DNA of 64,000 nt from the NCBI RefSeq assembly GCF_030867145.1, contig NC_134414.1, positions 81,210,504 to 81,274,503 on the forward strand, given 5' to 3'. The translations under genes were made by a program, and so were the position numbers. Positions 1 through 11,210 of the stretch are shown here, piece by piece. Source of the stretch: Opisthocomus hoazin. Lineage: Eukaryota; Chordata; Aves; Opisthocomiformes; Opisthocomidae. Numbering within the stretch: the first letter of the stretch is position 1; every line of letters begins with the position of its first letter. The notes under the pieces were generated by a model that searched no databases, was not told the origin of the DNA, and saw only the letters and a program-made list of their open reading frames with translations.

Positions 1-1887
1 AAAATTTTTGAGGGTTTTTATAGCCTCATCACAGGCTACCTTGAGATAGCACTTTTCCCTCCTCCCTTTTTCATACTTAAAAGTTAGCTATATACTTTTA
101 GAACTCATCCCCGTGTCACCAGTGACTGACGTTTAAAATACTATATGCCTATATACTATTTTATGCTTGCTATAAAAAGAACTCAATCCATTCCTCAACA
201 GCACAAGAGAGTCAATTTTCTTTTAATTTTTCATGTGATCATTAAGTCTTCTATGATTTCACAAAATTAAGTCGCCATTAAAAAATAAAAAATGGTCACC
301 TGAACTGCACTAATGTTTAGAAAAACATGTACGCACGTAAATGTGTAACCAGTGTGGGTGGCCATGGAGGAAGGGACAAAACAACCCAACTAAACAAAAA
401 AAAAACAAAACATGAGAGACTTCTCCTTACTGTTTTGCAAAATCTATAGGACACTATATTCAGTAGTTCCTTCACAAAGCCATAGCAAATGCTTCCTATC
501 CTCTTTATTATATGAACGAAGACAGATTGGCTTCTGCTCCAGTGTAATGAAATATATTCTCTGAACCTTTGGTCCCTGAAAAACCCTTGCTGTCACACAC
601 CCTGTTTAGCAGAATGAACAGAATTACCCAGCGCTTCTCATGAGTCATTTTGCTGCAGCACAGCACTGCTAAAGCATATTTTCTTCCAGAGGAAATAATC
701 GGAATATTTCAAAGTATTTTTCAACCTAACATTCTTCATAAAAATCCATGGTCATTTCTCCTTCAAACTGCAACTTTATAATCAGCTGCGTACTGAAGAT
801 GACCTTCCAAAAACCTAACTAGGAATTTATGTTACAAACTGTATTCTTGCCAAAGAATTCTTCTGTGCATAATCCAATTCAGCTTCAGTCTTTTTAATAA
901 GCTGGGAGCCTTACATGTTCAGCAAGCATGCCCCGTTTACACATAAGCACTTTAATAAATCCAAAGTCTACACTGGTTCCTGTTTCCCCAAACATGACTG
1001 TATTGCTTTATAGCACAAATGAGTTTAAAGACTACCACGACTGACAGTCTTACACAGTCAGTACCGAAGTTACAGAGCCAAAAGTTCACCTCAGATCACC
1101 TGGTATGCAGTCCATAGTGCTAACTATGGCCTGATTTGCCTTCACTAAGCTTCAGCTAACAGAAAGGAAAGGCAAATTCCATAAAGTCACAAACATTCCC
1201 TTGTTGTCTCAAAACTCCTTTGTTAAAAAAAAAAAAAAAAAAAAAAATCTAGTCAACTTTATCTTAAGACTAGTTAGGCATTCTCTTCTCATCCTATTTC
1301 TTCTGTGGAATCAATGTTGTCTCTAAGTAACTAGTATATTACAAGGGCACCAGAAACACATCAGCTAAGAGAGAATTATGGCATAGGGACACATCTAAGC
1401 TGGCCACAGGAGTAGGTGAAAATTAAGTTGGCGTTTCTTGCATCAGAGAAGTGTGACTTTGATAAACTAAATAAACCAAGTTCAAGCTTCTTTCAATAAA
1501 GTTCTCCAACACCCTGATTATCCAATACACTCACTCTACTCACCCATTTTATAATAACTATCCGTTGTCTCAGGTATCCAAGCTCCCTGAGTGCCTCTTA
1601 ATACAGGGGTAATTGTATGAATGCCTGCCTGAATCCAGAGTATTTCAACAGTCTTCACTTTTCAAATTTGTTAGGGTACTAAAAAGGTAGCTCACTTTCC
1701 TTGGAGGAATGACAGTTCTAGACAAGAAAAACTGAATACCTGCCTTGCATCACCCATGCTATCATTTGTCATATACACACAGCAAAATTTCACAGAACAC
1801 AGGACAAGATGTTTTATGCTGGTGGCTAGTAACGTACCCTGAGGTCTAGTCTCAAGAACTGTCCGATAGCTTCAGGGCCTTACTTAC
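1..1887 (-). other. ASMTL intron 6, partial
   Basis: Intronic DNA downstream of exon 6. It is AT-rich with no recognisable exon, repeat tail or RNA gene. The only distinct item is a homopolymer A run of about 23 bases near 1225-1247, with no target-site duplication or retrogene next to it that I can see. Confidence 0.7.
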
Positions 1888-1996
1888 ATTGGCTCCCCGC
1901 TATGAATGTATTCCCATAAGAGCTCTTCAGAGAGGTCAGAAAATTTTACTTTCGTCTCTTCGTAGAAATCAGTGACTTCTGTCTCTAGTTGATTAT
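1888..1996 (-). CDS. ASMTL: ASMTL coding exon 6 (last one in window)
   Basis: A 109-bp exon with acceptor TTTCTGTAG and a strong donor GTAAGTAAGG at 1887. Joined to exon 5 it reads DNQLETEVTDFYEETKVKF and then SDLSEELLWEYIHSGEPM. The FYEETKVKF strand and SGEPM loop are Maf hallmarks, and the following conserved D-K-A-G-G-Y-G segment should be encoded by the next exon. I see no such exon between 1 and 1887, so the gene continues outside the window. Six exons total 509 nt, about 169 residues. The last third of the Maf domain and the whole methyltransferase-like part are missing here because of the window edge, not because of truncation. Confidence 0.93.
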
Positions 1997-4073
1997 CTAC
2001 AGAAAGGAAGAAGTCTTATTAAAAATAGAAATGGTAGTTTAGAGAGCACAGCATCTCAGTTTTATTTCAGTTCGTATTCATTTGATGTTTTTGCTTGGGA
2101 AAAATTAAAGATACTGTACAGATCTATGAAATCACTAATGATGCTCTTTAAGGACAGTGGACTCAACTTCCCCAAAAGAGTAAAGGCTTGCATTTTCAAC
2201 CTGCAGTCCTGTCTTGAGGCTAACAGGTTGCTTTCCCTGTGTGGAATGCACTCATAAATTAACAATGCTTATGCAGAGTTTATGAACTGCTAGCATACAC
2301 ATCCAGCGCTGAGTACACCAAAGGCTACAAACACCCTTCTAACTTTATGACTGTTGTCACAGAACCCATAGTAACACATCAAACACGTATCTGTTATAAA
2401 TGCTTGAAAGTGAACGTGCAGCCGCATCTGTGCTGCAGACTCAGGCATCCAGCAGTCCCTTCAGTAACCATCAGTGTAATTTTCATATCATCCCTCAAGA
2501 AATAACAGGATTATTTCAGACTTCCATATCTACAGGTGGTTGAGAGAAGACCAGAGGTGCAATAAAGTACCGCACATCCGGGTGCGGACGCTGTTGCCTG
2601 TGGTACACCGAATCTGGTATCAGTGAAGATGGAGGCTTTTTCAAAACATGTTCAGAAGGAAACCGCCTTGCACAAATGAGTGTGCATGTTATGGATTGTT
2701 AGTTCTCTCCACTCTTTTCTATAAAAATCCATGTTACTGCTGTTCTGATAGCACTGGAAATTCTTGAGGAAGAGTAAGATCCACAGTACAGACCAAGGGA
2801 AGAATACTAACCAACTGCTAATCGTGTTAGTGTTGAAAAAACATTTCATGACTCAGATGAAATCAAAAAGTTGTTGCATATGAAGACAGATTACTCTGTC
2901 TTTGAGCATTGCTAAAAAAACCCCAATCAGCTCAAGATGAAAATTCCATCTGTAATGTGTATGTGGTACTTCACAACAGTATCGTAATTATAAAAAAAAC
3001 CTGTATTCTAGAAAACTCTTTCATTGACTGCCTTACTTGCAGAGCATGCAGACTTATGGTATTTTTATTCATCTAAATGTGATGTGACTTCAATTTGTAA
3101 ACTTCAAATGAGACGTGCTGTCATAGCATCAGTGCTGCAGCTGTGTGCATTTTTACTGTCTTCCTACCAACGAAAGGCATTACTATTCTTGCAGGACTGT
3201 TCACAGGAACCCCTTGATAAGATGTTTTATTTCTTTTACAGCAGCTCTCTTTCGACTGTACTAACCTATTAGTAAGGATACGGGATCACTGACTTTTCAT
3301 TTCTGTTACAAGAGCTAAGAGCAGTCATTCTGGTAAAGATTAAAAGCTGTAAATAACTTGTCTACAGAAAGACTATGTCCGGTGAAATTTCAGAGAAATG
3401 ATCCTTGCAAAAGTTCCACTAAAAGAATATTGGCATAATTGTCAGAGGAAGTCCCTCAAACCAAACACTCCTCAGATGATATTAATGGTACTGTTCTCAA
3501 AATCCACTTGCTTCCTATATAAATTACCTGATAAAGAACACTGATATATTGCTCCCTACAGTTCATTAACAGTCTGAGGCATTAAGCCATTACTTTACTC
3601 ATCCCCTAAAAATGGTCTCTAAAGCTTCCCTGATTTACTGAAAAACTGTAGTTTCTGAAGCAACTACAGATACAGCAACTGCTTGTATTCATCAGCCAGT
3701 GTAAACAGAACACAGGAATAAAGTTAATGTTAATCACGTTCTGCTCAGTCCCACAGTTTGTAGTGCCTTACTGGAATTTCATTCAGAATATTTCCACAAT
3801 TTACACTGGCCTTTTAATTACTCCCACAGCTTTCAGAGACAGCATTTCTGAAGTCTATTGTGTTTTGTCATCCTCCTACCTGTATGAAAACTGAATGCAG
3901 CAAGAAGGTTGGCTTTTGTAGGGAGTTGTTAATTTATATTGATAAGGGAATTCTCATCTTGAGCTGGAAGCCAGTTCAGACCATATATGAAAAAATTTCC
4001 ATCCTGTTTGTTCACTTGCGCAAGGAGAATAGTTTAAGGCAAATATTGAGTTTTAATAAAATGACACATGTAC
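1997..4073 (-). other. ASMTL intron 5
   Basis: Plain AT-rich intronic sequence between exons 6 and 5. The open frames in it are short and carry no recognisable domain. I see no repeat family or structured RNA. Confidence 0.75.
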
Positions 4074-4135
4074 CTTTACTGCTGCAGTGTATGATAGCCA
4101 CTCCTGTGAACACGCTGTGCTCCTTCCCACTCAAC
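4074..4135 (-). CDS. ASMTL: ASMTL coding exon 5
   Basis: A 62-bp exon with acceptor CCTGACAG and donor GTACAT. Completing the split Arg codon from exon 4, it reads LSGKEHSVFTGVAIIHCSSK and leaves one base for exon 6. The SGKEHSVFTGV stretch is a conserved Maf beta-strand and turn. The donor is suboptimal but the frame bookkeeping (2+62 bases, remainder 1) fits both neighbours. Confidence 0.92.
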
Positions 4136-4374
4136 CTGTCAGGGAAAAAATGTGCACTGAGCAACAGTTTTATGAAGTCTGTCATGTGCATAAGTGTTCT
4201 ACACGACTAGGTTATTACAGCCTGAGAAACAGCCCGTGGTATTAATACATCACTTCATGGCTCTGACACGTATCCTAAATATTTTTTTTCTTTCAATGCG
4301 GGTGAAAAGACATTGGCAAAACACACTATCAAAAGATTCAGCCATCTGAGGTCTCCACGATCTGACTTGTGCTG

Positions 4375-4670
4375 ATGTCCCCAGCCCGGCAAAGCGGCAG
4401 GGGTTGCAGGGACGGCCTCATCCGCCCCACGCGGTGCCGGTCAGCACGGTATGAACTCGCCACGGCCGCCAAGGCCGGCAGCCGGCAACGAGCAGCCGGG
4501 CGGCTGCAACCCAGCCCGAGCAGCCGCCGGGCAGCCTCGGCCGACGCGCTCTGGCCACCCCGACTGGCACCTCTGGCGGGGTGAGCGGAGGAACGGGCCG
4601 CGGGCCGCCGCCCGACCCCCGCAGCGGCGCCTCGCCCGCCCACCAACACCTCCCCGGGGTTCCTCACAGT
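4375..4670. promoter_or_regulatory. Intragenic CpG island in ASMTL intron 4
   Basis: About 300 bp of dense GC and many CpGs inside an otherwise AT-rich intron, with abrupt edges. Several frames are open on both strands, which GC-rich sequence does by chance, and none resembles a known protein. It could be an alternative promoter, an enhancer-type orphan CpG island or an inserted GC-rich fragment. It ends just before a CA/TA microsatellite and a CR1 tail. Confidence 0.6.
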
Positions 4671-4710
4671 GAGGAACAGCAGGTGACAATGTTAATCCCA
4701 CACCCCGGTT

Positions 4711-4780
4711 ATATATACACACACACACACACATATATATATGAATATAAATATAAATATACATATATATATATATATAA
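4711..4780. repeat. (CA)n/(TA)n microsatellite
   Basis: Compound dinucleotide repeat: alternating TA, then CA units, then TA with interspersed AAATA units and a final TA run. It is flanked by a near-perfect 17-bp direct repeat (4700-4716 and 4788-4804). Confidence 0.9.
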
Positions 4781-4805
4781 AATCTAGACACCCTGGTTAT
4801 ATATC

Positions 4806-4874
4806 TGTATCTATTTGGGGTTGGGCTAGATGGCCTCCAAAGGTCCCTTCCAACCCACAGCACTCCGTGATTCT
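4806..4874 (+). mobile_element. CR1 LINE, short 3' tail
   Basis: The sequence GGTTGGGCTAGATGGCCTCC followed by the AGGTCCCTTCCAACCC block and ending near GTGATTCTA is the conserved 3' terminus of avian CR1 elements. Only the last 70 bp or so remain, which is the usual extreme 5' truncation of this LINE. It is diverged from the younger copies at 11-16 kb. Confidence 0.9.
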
Positions 4875-5488
4875 ACACGCAGATATTTACCTTGTCCGCA
4901 TTTTTTCCTGTTCGTACAGAACAAAGCTAAGAGGAGTTACGAAACCCTAAATTTTAAGCGCATTTCATATCCACAATTAAGAGACTGACCCACTGAACTT
5001 CAAAAAAAAAAAAGCCCAATCCCAAAATATTTGCATGCGTCAGAAGTAGACTAAGCTCTGCAACAACAACAACAAAAAAGTACTATTTTTGAACTAACCA
5101 AACTTGGCATGATTTCAAGGAAAAACAGTTGTGAGAAATCTCGACAGAGACTCCTTTGGGAATCTCCTATTGATAACACATGCTGCTGTCACTTTTTTTA
5201 AGACTACTACTTTTAAGTTAGTAACATGCCACAAAGGATCAAAAATTCAGCCAAAGTCATTAACAACAACAACAAAAAAAACCTAAAGTAGACTTACAGA
5301 GCAAAACCCCAAAAACAACCAAGCCACTTGTGTTCTGTCTTTAGGAGATGCCCAAGTTAGAATGTAAACTGATGAAACAAGCAGGGAACCTTTTCTGTCT
5401 TTCCCCCATAAAACAGAAGCATGACTAGTGGATTCATCACATTATCCTTCAGAAAGGAGCTGGCTGGAGTTATTTACTTTGTCTTTCT

Positions 5489-5513
5489 TAAAAAAAAAAA
5501 AAAAAAAAAAAAA
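5489..5513. repeat. Poly-A run
   Basis: A homopolymer A tract of about 24 bases in ASMTL intron 4. I found no recognisable processed sequence upstream of it, so it is listed only as a simple repeat. Confidence 0.8.
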
Positions 5514-6087
5514 GTGCTACAAGATACAAGATAACATCAAGCTTGTAGGGAAAAATATCCTCTAGGAAAAAAGCAGAAGCCTCAAAAAAAACAGCCTACC
5601 ATCCCTGGAGGGCACAGATGGAAGGAGATTTTTCTTTCTCAGTTAAAGTATAGAATTTAAAGCAATTGTCCATGAACACATATCATCACGTACCTTCTTG
5701 TACATGCAATATTCTTCCATTAAATGTCAAGCCTCAAACCACTTCTATGATGGTTCTGTCCTTTTCCCATCATGATTTCTCTCCACATCTCCCCTCCCTG
5801 TACCAGCTGAAGCATACACAGAGTCTTGTGGTAAGTGACTCTGAAAACTAATCCAAGGGAAAACAAAATGGTTCGTTCTGTCCCTGACCAGCTTTCGACG
5901 GCAAAGGGGGCAACAGCAAGCAGCTACAGGTGACATAAGCAGGTCGAACTTTTTCAGCAGCAGCACTGGCTAAAAATGACTGAAAAATCTGTGTCCACAA
6001 AGTTCTTCACATACATCAAGGAATCCGTACACCTCTTCTTAAAACAACTTAATACACACATTTGGAATCTTACTTAAAACTACAGAC

Positions 6088-6152
6088 CTTGACAGCATCC
6101 TATACGCATCTTGCTTGTCAACTGGTTTCTCCAGGATCTGCTCATCCACAGC
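6088..6152 (-). CDS. ASMTL: ASMTL coding exon 4 (EKP motif)
   Basis: A 65-bp exon encoding AVDEQILEKPVDKQDAYRML followed by SR. The ILEKP motif holds the conserved Lys of Maf enzymes and directly follows the GADTIV block of exon 3. The acceptor is CTGTTTTAG; the donor is a weaker GTCTGT after AAG, chosen because it leaves two bases that pair exactly with the first base of exon 5 and keep the frame. A better-looking GTAAGA lies 18 bp further on but would insert residues absent from the family. Confidence 0.9.
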
Positions 6153-6791
6153 CTAAAACAGAAAGACAGAGTGAGTGTGCTGGTTTTTCTTACTTTTCAG
6201 AACCTGAGGTCAGAAATGGCGTTTAAACCATGATTGCAGCCAGGGCTTCAAACAGCAGTCTACTGAGTAGAGCAAGAAGCACAGACACTTTGGTAGAACC
6301 GGTAATTTAGGGTCAAGCACATGAGTGCAACACTCTACTCTCCAGTGGCTGCAGCTCTCAAACAAAAGGGTAATTCAGTAACTTCCATCCTCAACCGTTC
6401 ACTGTCTCTGTGGACATGACAGGTATACAGTGATGCCCGCTACAAGGCACAACACTGAACAGTTCACGTGATCTGGACTTCCTGACAGTCAACAGCTGCC
6501 CGAGAACAGAATTTCCACTACATACCAGAGGATCCAAGGCAATACTTACACAATACCAGTATCTCTTGCAAAAACAGGAGTAAGGCTTCTGGCACTCAAG
6601 GTACCAAGAATTGTCTTTTTGGGAAAAAAACTCTAAAACCCACAACCACAAAACCAAGAGACGCATCATACTGCAGGTATAACTTCTCAGTGAAGACAGG
6701 TTTCAAACTTTAACTTTAAACCTTAAGATACAAATATTGTCTACACTTCTCATAAATTAAAAATAATGCTAAACCACATGAGATTTCTTAC
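6153..6791 (-). other. ASMTL intron 3
   Basis: Ordinary intronic DNA, about 640 bp. I see nothing distinct in it. Confidence 0.75.
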
Positions 6792-6839
6792 CACAATAGT
6801 GTCTGCTCCTATGACAACATCAGGTGTTCTCAGGTGTTT
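6792..6839 (-). CDS. ASMTL: ASMTL coding exon 3 (catalytic DTIV segment)
   Basis: A 48-bp exon (16 codons, phase 0) flanked by a pyrimidine-rich acceptor ending TTTTGCAG and a donor GTAAGA. It encodes KHLRTPDVVIGADTIV. In Maf proteins the Asp of the GADTIV motif is the candidate general base or metal ligand, so this micro-exon carries the core active-site residue. Its small size and position between exons 2 and 4 match the gene's domain order. Confidence 0.93.
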
Positions 6840-8647
6840 CTGCAAAAGCATAAAGAAAGAAAATATTTCTCAAAAGAGGTAGAAAGAACAAAACCTTTTA
6901 AAACTCAAGGTAAGAAAATGTAAGTTCACCGGTTTACTGGCAGGGCTCTACACTGACCTGAAAACAAGACACTGTTTCTCACCTTTTGCACTGTTTACAA
7001 AATAGTAACCACTTAGATCACCATGAGAGTGAGGAAAACGGGAGGCTTGAGCAGACCATTCTCAGGTCATGATTCAGCCCAGCCACGTTACTGATGAACA
7101 AATGCATTCAGTAAAGCACTAACTGCATTCTCAAAGGTCAACCTGATCTTCAAGGTGGCAGATAGAACTCCCTTAAAGGAAGCACCCTGTGTATGGAAGC
7201 CAGGGAGTACGGCACTGTAGGATCATTTTTCCAAGCCAAGTTTTGCTGAAAAAAAAAAAAAAAAAAGCCTGTTTAGCTATACTTCGCTTAACTCTCTCAG
7301 AACGGACCACATACAGTCCATTTTGGGGAACTGAGAGGTAGGGGTATATAAAGATTCCTTGCAGTCTTTTCTTGCCTTTAAACTCCAAGCTGTTCTCACA
7401 GCTGAGTTTTAATTTGTTTGCATGTTACAAGGTACATAGTTGTTATTTAACACAGCAAGAACGAAACTTGTAACTGTGATCATCATATTAAATACTTCGC
7501 AGGGAGGAGATTCTTCTATATAAAGGCTGTTGATGCGCTTTAAATAGTGGAAATAATTAAAGATATCACTAAAAAATTCCTGTATGAAGAAGTCTTTTGA
7601 AATCCACTGAACTAACATTATCACCAGCACAGCGTTTTGCAATGAAAGCCCGATGTCAGTCAGTCAGCAAGGCTGGGTTTAAAATCCACTCTCCTAACGC
7701 CACACAATTCTCAGAAAAGAAGTCGACGGAAACCTGGGTAACGATTTACATTGGAGATCATGCAATATTTGCTTTGGAGAATGGTGACATCTGGCGACAT
7801 TGCTGGTTTAAAGCGTTTAACATGCTTTTTCTGCCATCAGTACAGGTTTGACAAACGTACTCTCTTTCAGAGCTGTATTACTAAGAAATTGTTACGGCAC
7901 ATTTTGTGGGTTCTGATCAGCTAACACTTCTTAATAGCTTCTGGTAGAGAACAGGCTTATGTGCTCAAACACAGTGACCACAGCCAAGGGCAGAAGTCAA
8001 ATACGCCACTAACAGTGTAAGTCGTACCACCGGTTTTGGTAATATTTAGGACACAAAATGGGTGCCTTGACAACGGAACCTGAAATCACATCAGCTTCTC
8101 CATTCATAAAATGAAATTGCCTGTTTCTTTGTCCACAGTGCTTTAAAACAGAAGGTGTCTTCTTTTTTTGCTTTCCTCCAGCACCTCTATACTCACAAAT
8201 TCTGAGCTATTCCCCTGTCACAACTGTACAAGTGAACTACTGTTCGACAAAAGCTACAGCAGAGCGGTGGAGTCACATCAGTGCGTCCTTCCACAGAGTC
8301 TGCCTCCACAGCCGACAAACACCTGGAACCAACAACTGTCCAGCCACACACCTGGCTGCTGGAGGGAACTACCAAGTGCATATCCCAAGTGAGAGCAGGC
8401 GCGTTGCTGACAAGAGATGCGGGCCACTTCTGTTCGTGGAAAGCCCAAACCGCAGGCATGAGACTTTCTTTGGATTAGGTGAGTTAATTTCAGGAAGCTA
8501 TCTTTCACAAATGACAGAAAACTTCCATTTCCCTTTACTGGGGAAAATGCACTCAGAGACCATCTAAGAAGTACATGCAAATTAAGTCACAGTAACACGC
8601 ACCACCTAAAGACAAAAATCTCATTGCCAAAATAGCTGGTAACTTAC
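6840..8647 (-). other. ASMTL intron 2
   Basis: Intronic DNA with a short A run near 7249-7266. The open frames around 8170-8580 are short and lack any domain or conserved pattern; I treat them as chance. Confidence 0.75.
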
Positions 8648-8779
8648 TACATGCATTCTGTTTGCTACTTCCAGAGCCTTCTGTTTTGCTGTTTCCACAG
8701 CATACTCGTAAGGGGCTGCAAAAGATGACTTCTCAAGCGTCTCCTTAAACCAGGATGGAACCACCTCAAACCGCAGGCC
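8648..8779 (-). CDS. ASMTL: ASMTL coding exon 2
   Basis: Forty-four codons, phase 0 at both ends. The acceptor is a TTACAG at the 8780 side and the donor is GTAAGT at 8647-8642. The translation begins GLRFEVVPSWFKETLEK and continues through EYAVETAKQKALEVANR, typical of the Maf fold after its P-loop-like N-terminus; the ETAKQKA helix is a family hallmark. It joins exon 1 without a frame break. No stop or indel is seen. Confidence 0.95.
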
Positions 8780-10294
8780 CTGTAACAAAGCAAAGCAATG
8801 CAGTCAACCCAATCTTGTCACTACAGGTTGTTCCCAAGACATATTAAGCAAGTGACAAATTTCATTTTTGCCCTTTCCACTTTAAGGCACCCCCACCCCA
8901 AACAGAGGCAAAACCAGTGCTTTTATCACAGTGTTTTGTGTGCACGTATCATTTGCAAGCAGTCCAAAAAACCCAATCAGAAATAACTTTTAAAGTAGCA
9001 TGCTTACTTGAGTTTATCTTTACTATTTTTTAGAACCTAATCAGATCAGTAATTTCACCATTCTCCTATAAAAATCTAATAGTATAAAACTTATGTACTT
9101 CACAAAGAGACTGGATATTTTTTATTGAATCCGTTCACAGCACTTTACTTGAGCACCAGTAGTAAACGTTCTGACAGGAGCTTTACCACCCACACTTTGT
9201 ATGTTACTATACATGACAAACAAAACAAGAGCCAGTTTATGTATGGTTTTGTAAAAAAAAAGAACTATTTCCTATTTCTTGCCTGTAAACATACCTGCAA
9301 ATTTACCACACCCAGCAGGCACATTATGTTTCTAATAACTTAGTGCATGCTTGAACCTTGGTGCTTCTTCACATGTCCATATTTTGGAAAGAATATACTA
9401 ATTTAGCCATTTAAGTTCAGCTTCTCCCATGAAGAATAGTAAGCAATCTTAAGATAGATGCGTAGTAAGACTCAGGTGGCATTCAGAAGGCTCCTGCAGG
9501 CTGCCCAGTGAGGTCCAGTGAGCTCAACGTGTTCCTCCACAGGGGCTGACCCATCTGAATGCTGGGCTAGGGCTTCACCTGCGCTTCCCATGGGCCTCAG
9601 AGAGAGAAGGGACGGCCACCTTCCTCCTCCCCCCGCCAGTACCAGTCCCGGTCAGTCTTCGCACGTTTCAGAAGCCAAAGTTGAATTTTCAGTAGCTTAG
9701 GTATTGAGCATCTAAAGTAAGGGCGATGGCAATACATTTTTAATTACTTCAGTCCGTTGTAAGACTTGCTCATTATACGCCAGCAGTAGTTACGCCGGCA
9801 TTTTTCACTCCGAGCAAGTCCTGCGTTGGCTTGCTCACAGCACTCCCTAACACCCTCCCGCATTCACCACACCACCCGCAAACCTGACGCACGCGTCCTT
9901 CCTCACAGCGAAAACCTGACCAAGGAGAACCGGGATCGAGGGGGAAAAAAAAATCAATAAAAATAATCCAACTGGCACGCAAGCCGGCGTGCAGGTGATG
10001 GAGCAGACGGGCGGCGGCGGTCGGCGGCCTCCGCTCCGGGAGCGCCGCCCGCCCCGGGCCCACACGCCGCTGCCCGGGCTGTGAGGCGGGCACGGGCGGC
10101 CGGGCCGCTCGCCGCCGCCATCGCTCCCGCCGCGGCAAACCCGGCAGCCGCCGCTGCCCGGCCCGGCCCGGGGCCGCCGGAAGCCGCTGCCCGCGCACCC
10201 CGCAGGGCCCCGGCCGGCGGGTCCCGAGGAGGGCAGCCCCGCCGGCCTGCCCCGGGGCCGGCCGCGGCGAGGGGAGCGGCCCGGCCGCACTCAC
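8780..10294 (-). other. ASMTL intron 1
   Basis: The intron runs from AT-rich DNA (8780 to about 9950) into the CpG island that surrounds exon 1. No other exon or repeat family is recognised. Confidence 0.75.
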
Positions 10295-10900
10295 CACGCT
10301 GGTGAGGATCTCCTGGCGGCGCGGCGAGGCGCTGGCCAGCACCACCCGCTTGCTGCCCAGCTGCCGCAGCACCGGGCTCAGCGCCATGGCGCCGGCCGCC
10401 GCGCCTCCGCCTCCCGCTCCGCGCAGACGGGCGGCTGGGGGGGGAGACGGGGGGGGGGGCGGCGCGGCCTTATGGCGCGCCGGGGCCGCGGGGCGGAGCC
10501 GGGCCGGGCCCGTCGCAGCCAGTCGCCGAGGCCCCCGGGCAGAAGCCGGGCGGGCGGCGCTCGGGGCTGGCACGGGGAGGGCAGGGGCCGGGCTGCCTGT
10601 ACCCGCGGGCCCCGGCCGCGGGTGGGCGCGGCGAGCGGCGGGGTGGCTCGGCGGGGGGGCCGCGGCTTTGCCGGTGAGGAGCCGCACCGCCCCTGAGAGC
10701 GGGCTCGGACGGAGAGGACCGACCGACATGGCGGGCGGGTTTTGCGTGTGATGCCCCGCGGCGCGTAACTCTCCGAGTGCGGTGTTTGGGATAGGGGCGG
10801 CATCGTTCGATTTCTGGGTCGGTGGGAGCTGCTGTCCCCGGCCGGCCGGGTGCCAGCCTTGGGCATCCCCTGCTCGGCCGCCAAAGCGCCTGGAAAGAAT
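9975..10900. promoter_or_regulatory. CpG island and probable ASMTL promoter
   Basis: About 900 bp of very high GC and CpG density covering ASMTL exon 1, the start of intron 1 and the upstream flank. Its position over the start codon marks it as the ASMTL promoter region. Long G runs (10437-10444 and 10449-10459) lie about 50-75 bp upstream of the ATG. No TATA box is evident. A divergent plus-strand transcript is possible, as at many CpG-island promoters, but nothing in the sequence proves one. Confidence 0.85.
10295..10387 (-). CDS. ASMTL: ASMTL coding exon 1 (start of Maf domain)
   Basis: This is the first coding exon of ASMTL, acetylserotonin O-methyltransferase-like, in which an N-terminal Maf nucleotide pyrophosphatase is fused to a C-terminal methyltransferase-like domain. 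The ATG at 10387-10385 opens 31 codons containing the Maf signature VVLASASPRRQEIL (residues 15-28), the phosphate-binding Ser/Arg-Arg stretch of Maf/YhdE-type enzymes that hydrolyse non-canonical or modified NTPs. The exon ends in phase 0 before a consensus donor, GTGAGT, at 10294-10289, and its next residues (GLRFEVV) are supplied by exon 2. The minus-strand reading frame stays open beyond the donor only because intron 1 is GC-rich, so the longer 318-residue frame is not the protein. The exon lies inside a CpG island, as expected for a broadly expressed gene. The family identity is clear. Whether the bird protein is catalytically active is not shown here. Confidence 0.95.
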
Positions 10901-11210
10901 TCAACGTAGAAACCCAAGAGTTGCTCCCAATGACTTGCAAATAGCGTGGCACTGTGTGTTTTTTCCATTCACTGGCAAGAAAGCAAAACGTTCACTCTAG
11001 CGTTTCAGAAACCCATCCAGTCGTTAAAACAGCGGTTCGCGTTGGATAACGGGGCCTGTCAGCACCTGCCCGGTGGGCCGTCGTGTCTCTCCTCAGGGGC
11101 TGCCATATGGCGGGAGCCTAACGGGTGCAGGCAGCGACGCGGGTGTGAGCAGCACCGCAGCTGCCTTCCCCTTCCCCTCCCTGGAGAAAGGTCTGTTAGG
11201 GGGAACATAA
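10901..11210. other. Upstream flank of ASMTL, no feature seen
   Basis: Between the CpG island and the first CR1 element. No gene or repeat is recognised. Confidence 0.6.

Larger units (their letters stand above)
4136..6087 (-). other. ASMTL intron 4 with several insertions
   Basis: An intron that departs from its neighbours. In order it contains a CpG-rich block (about 4375-4670), a CA/TA microsatellite (about 4711-4780), a short CR1 3' tail (about 4806-4874) and an A run (about 5490-5513). No coding exon is apparent in it. Confidence 0.75.

Noticed and set aside
1225..1247. Poly-A runs (also 5490-5513 and 7249-7266) as possible processed-pseudogene tails
   Set aside because: No retrocopied coding sequence or target duplication was found next to any of them.
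4338..4863. Overlapping frames in the intron 4 CpG block
   Set aside because: Same composition effect; one runs into a dinucleotide repeat. No coding evidence.
6062..6087. Alternative donor GTAAGA 18 bp beyond ASMTL exon 4
   Set aside because: It is a better match to the donor consensus but would add residues not found in the family and break the join with exon 5.
9773..10729. 318-codon minus-strand open frame over the ASMTL start
   Set aside because: It is exon 1 read through its donor into intron 1 and extended upstream through CpG-island DNA. The protein uses only 10295-10387 and then splices to exon 2.
10302..10952. Several long frames on both strands in the CpG island
   Set aside because: They are Pro/Ala/Arg/Gly-rich products of GC-rich DNA without stops; none shows a domain, and they overlap one another in many frames.
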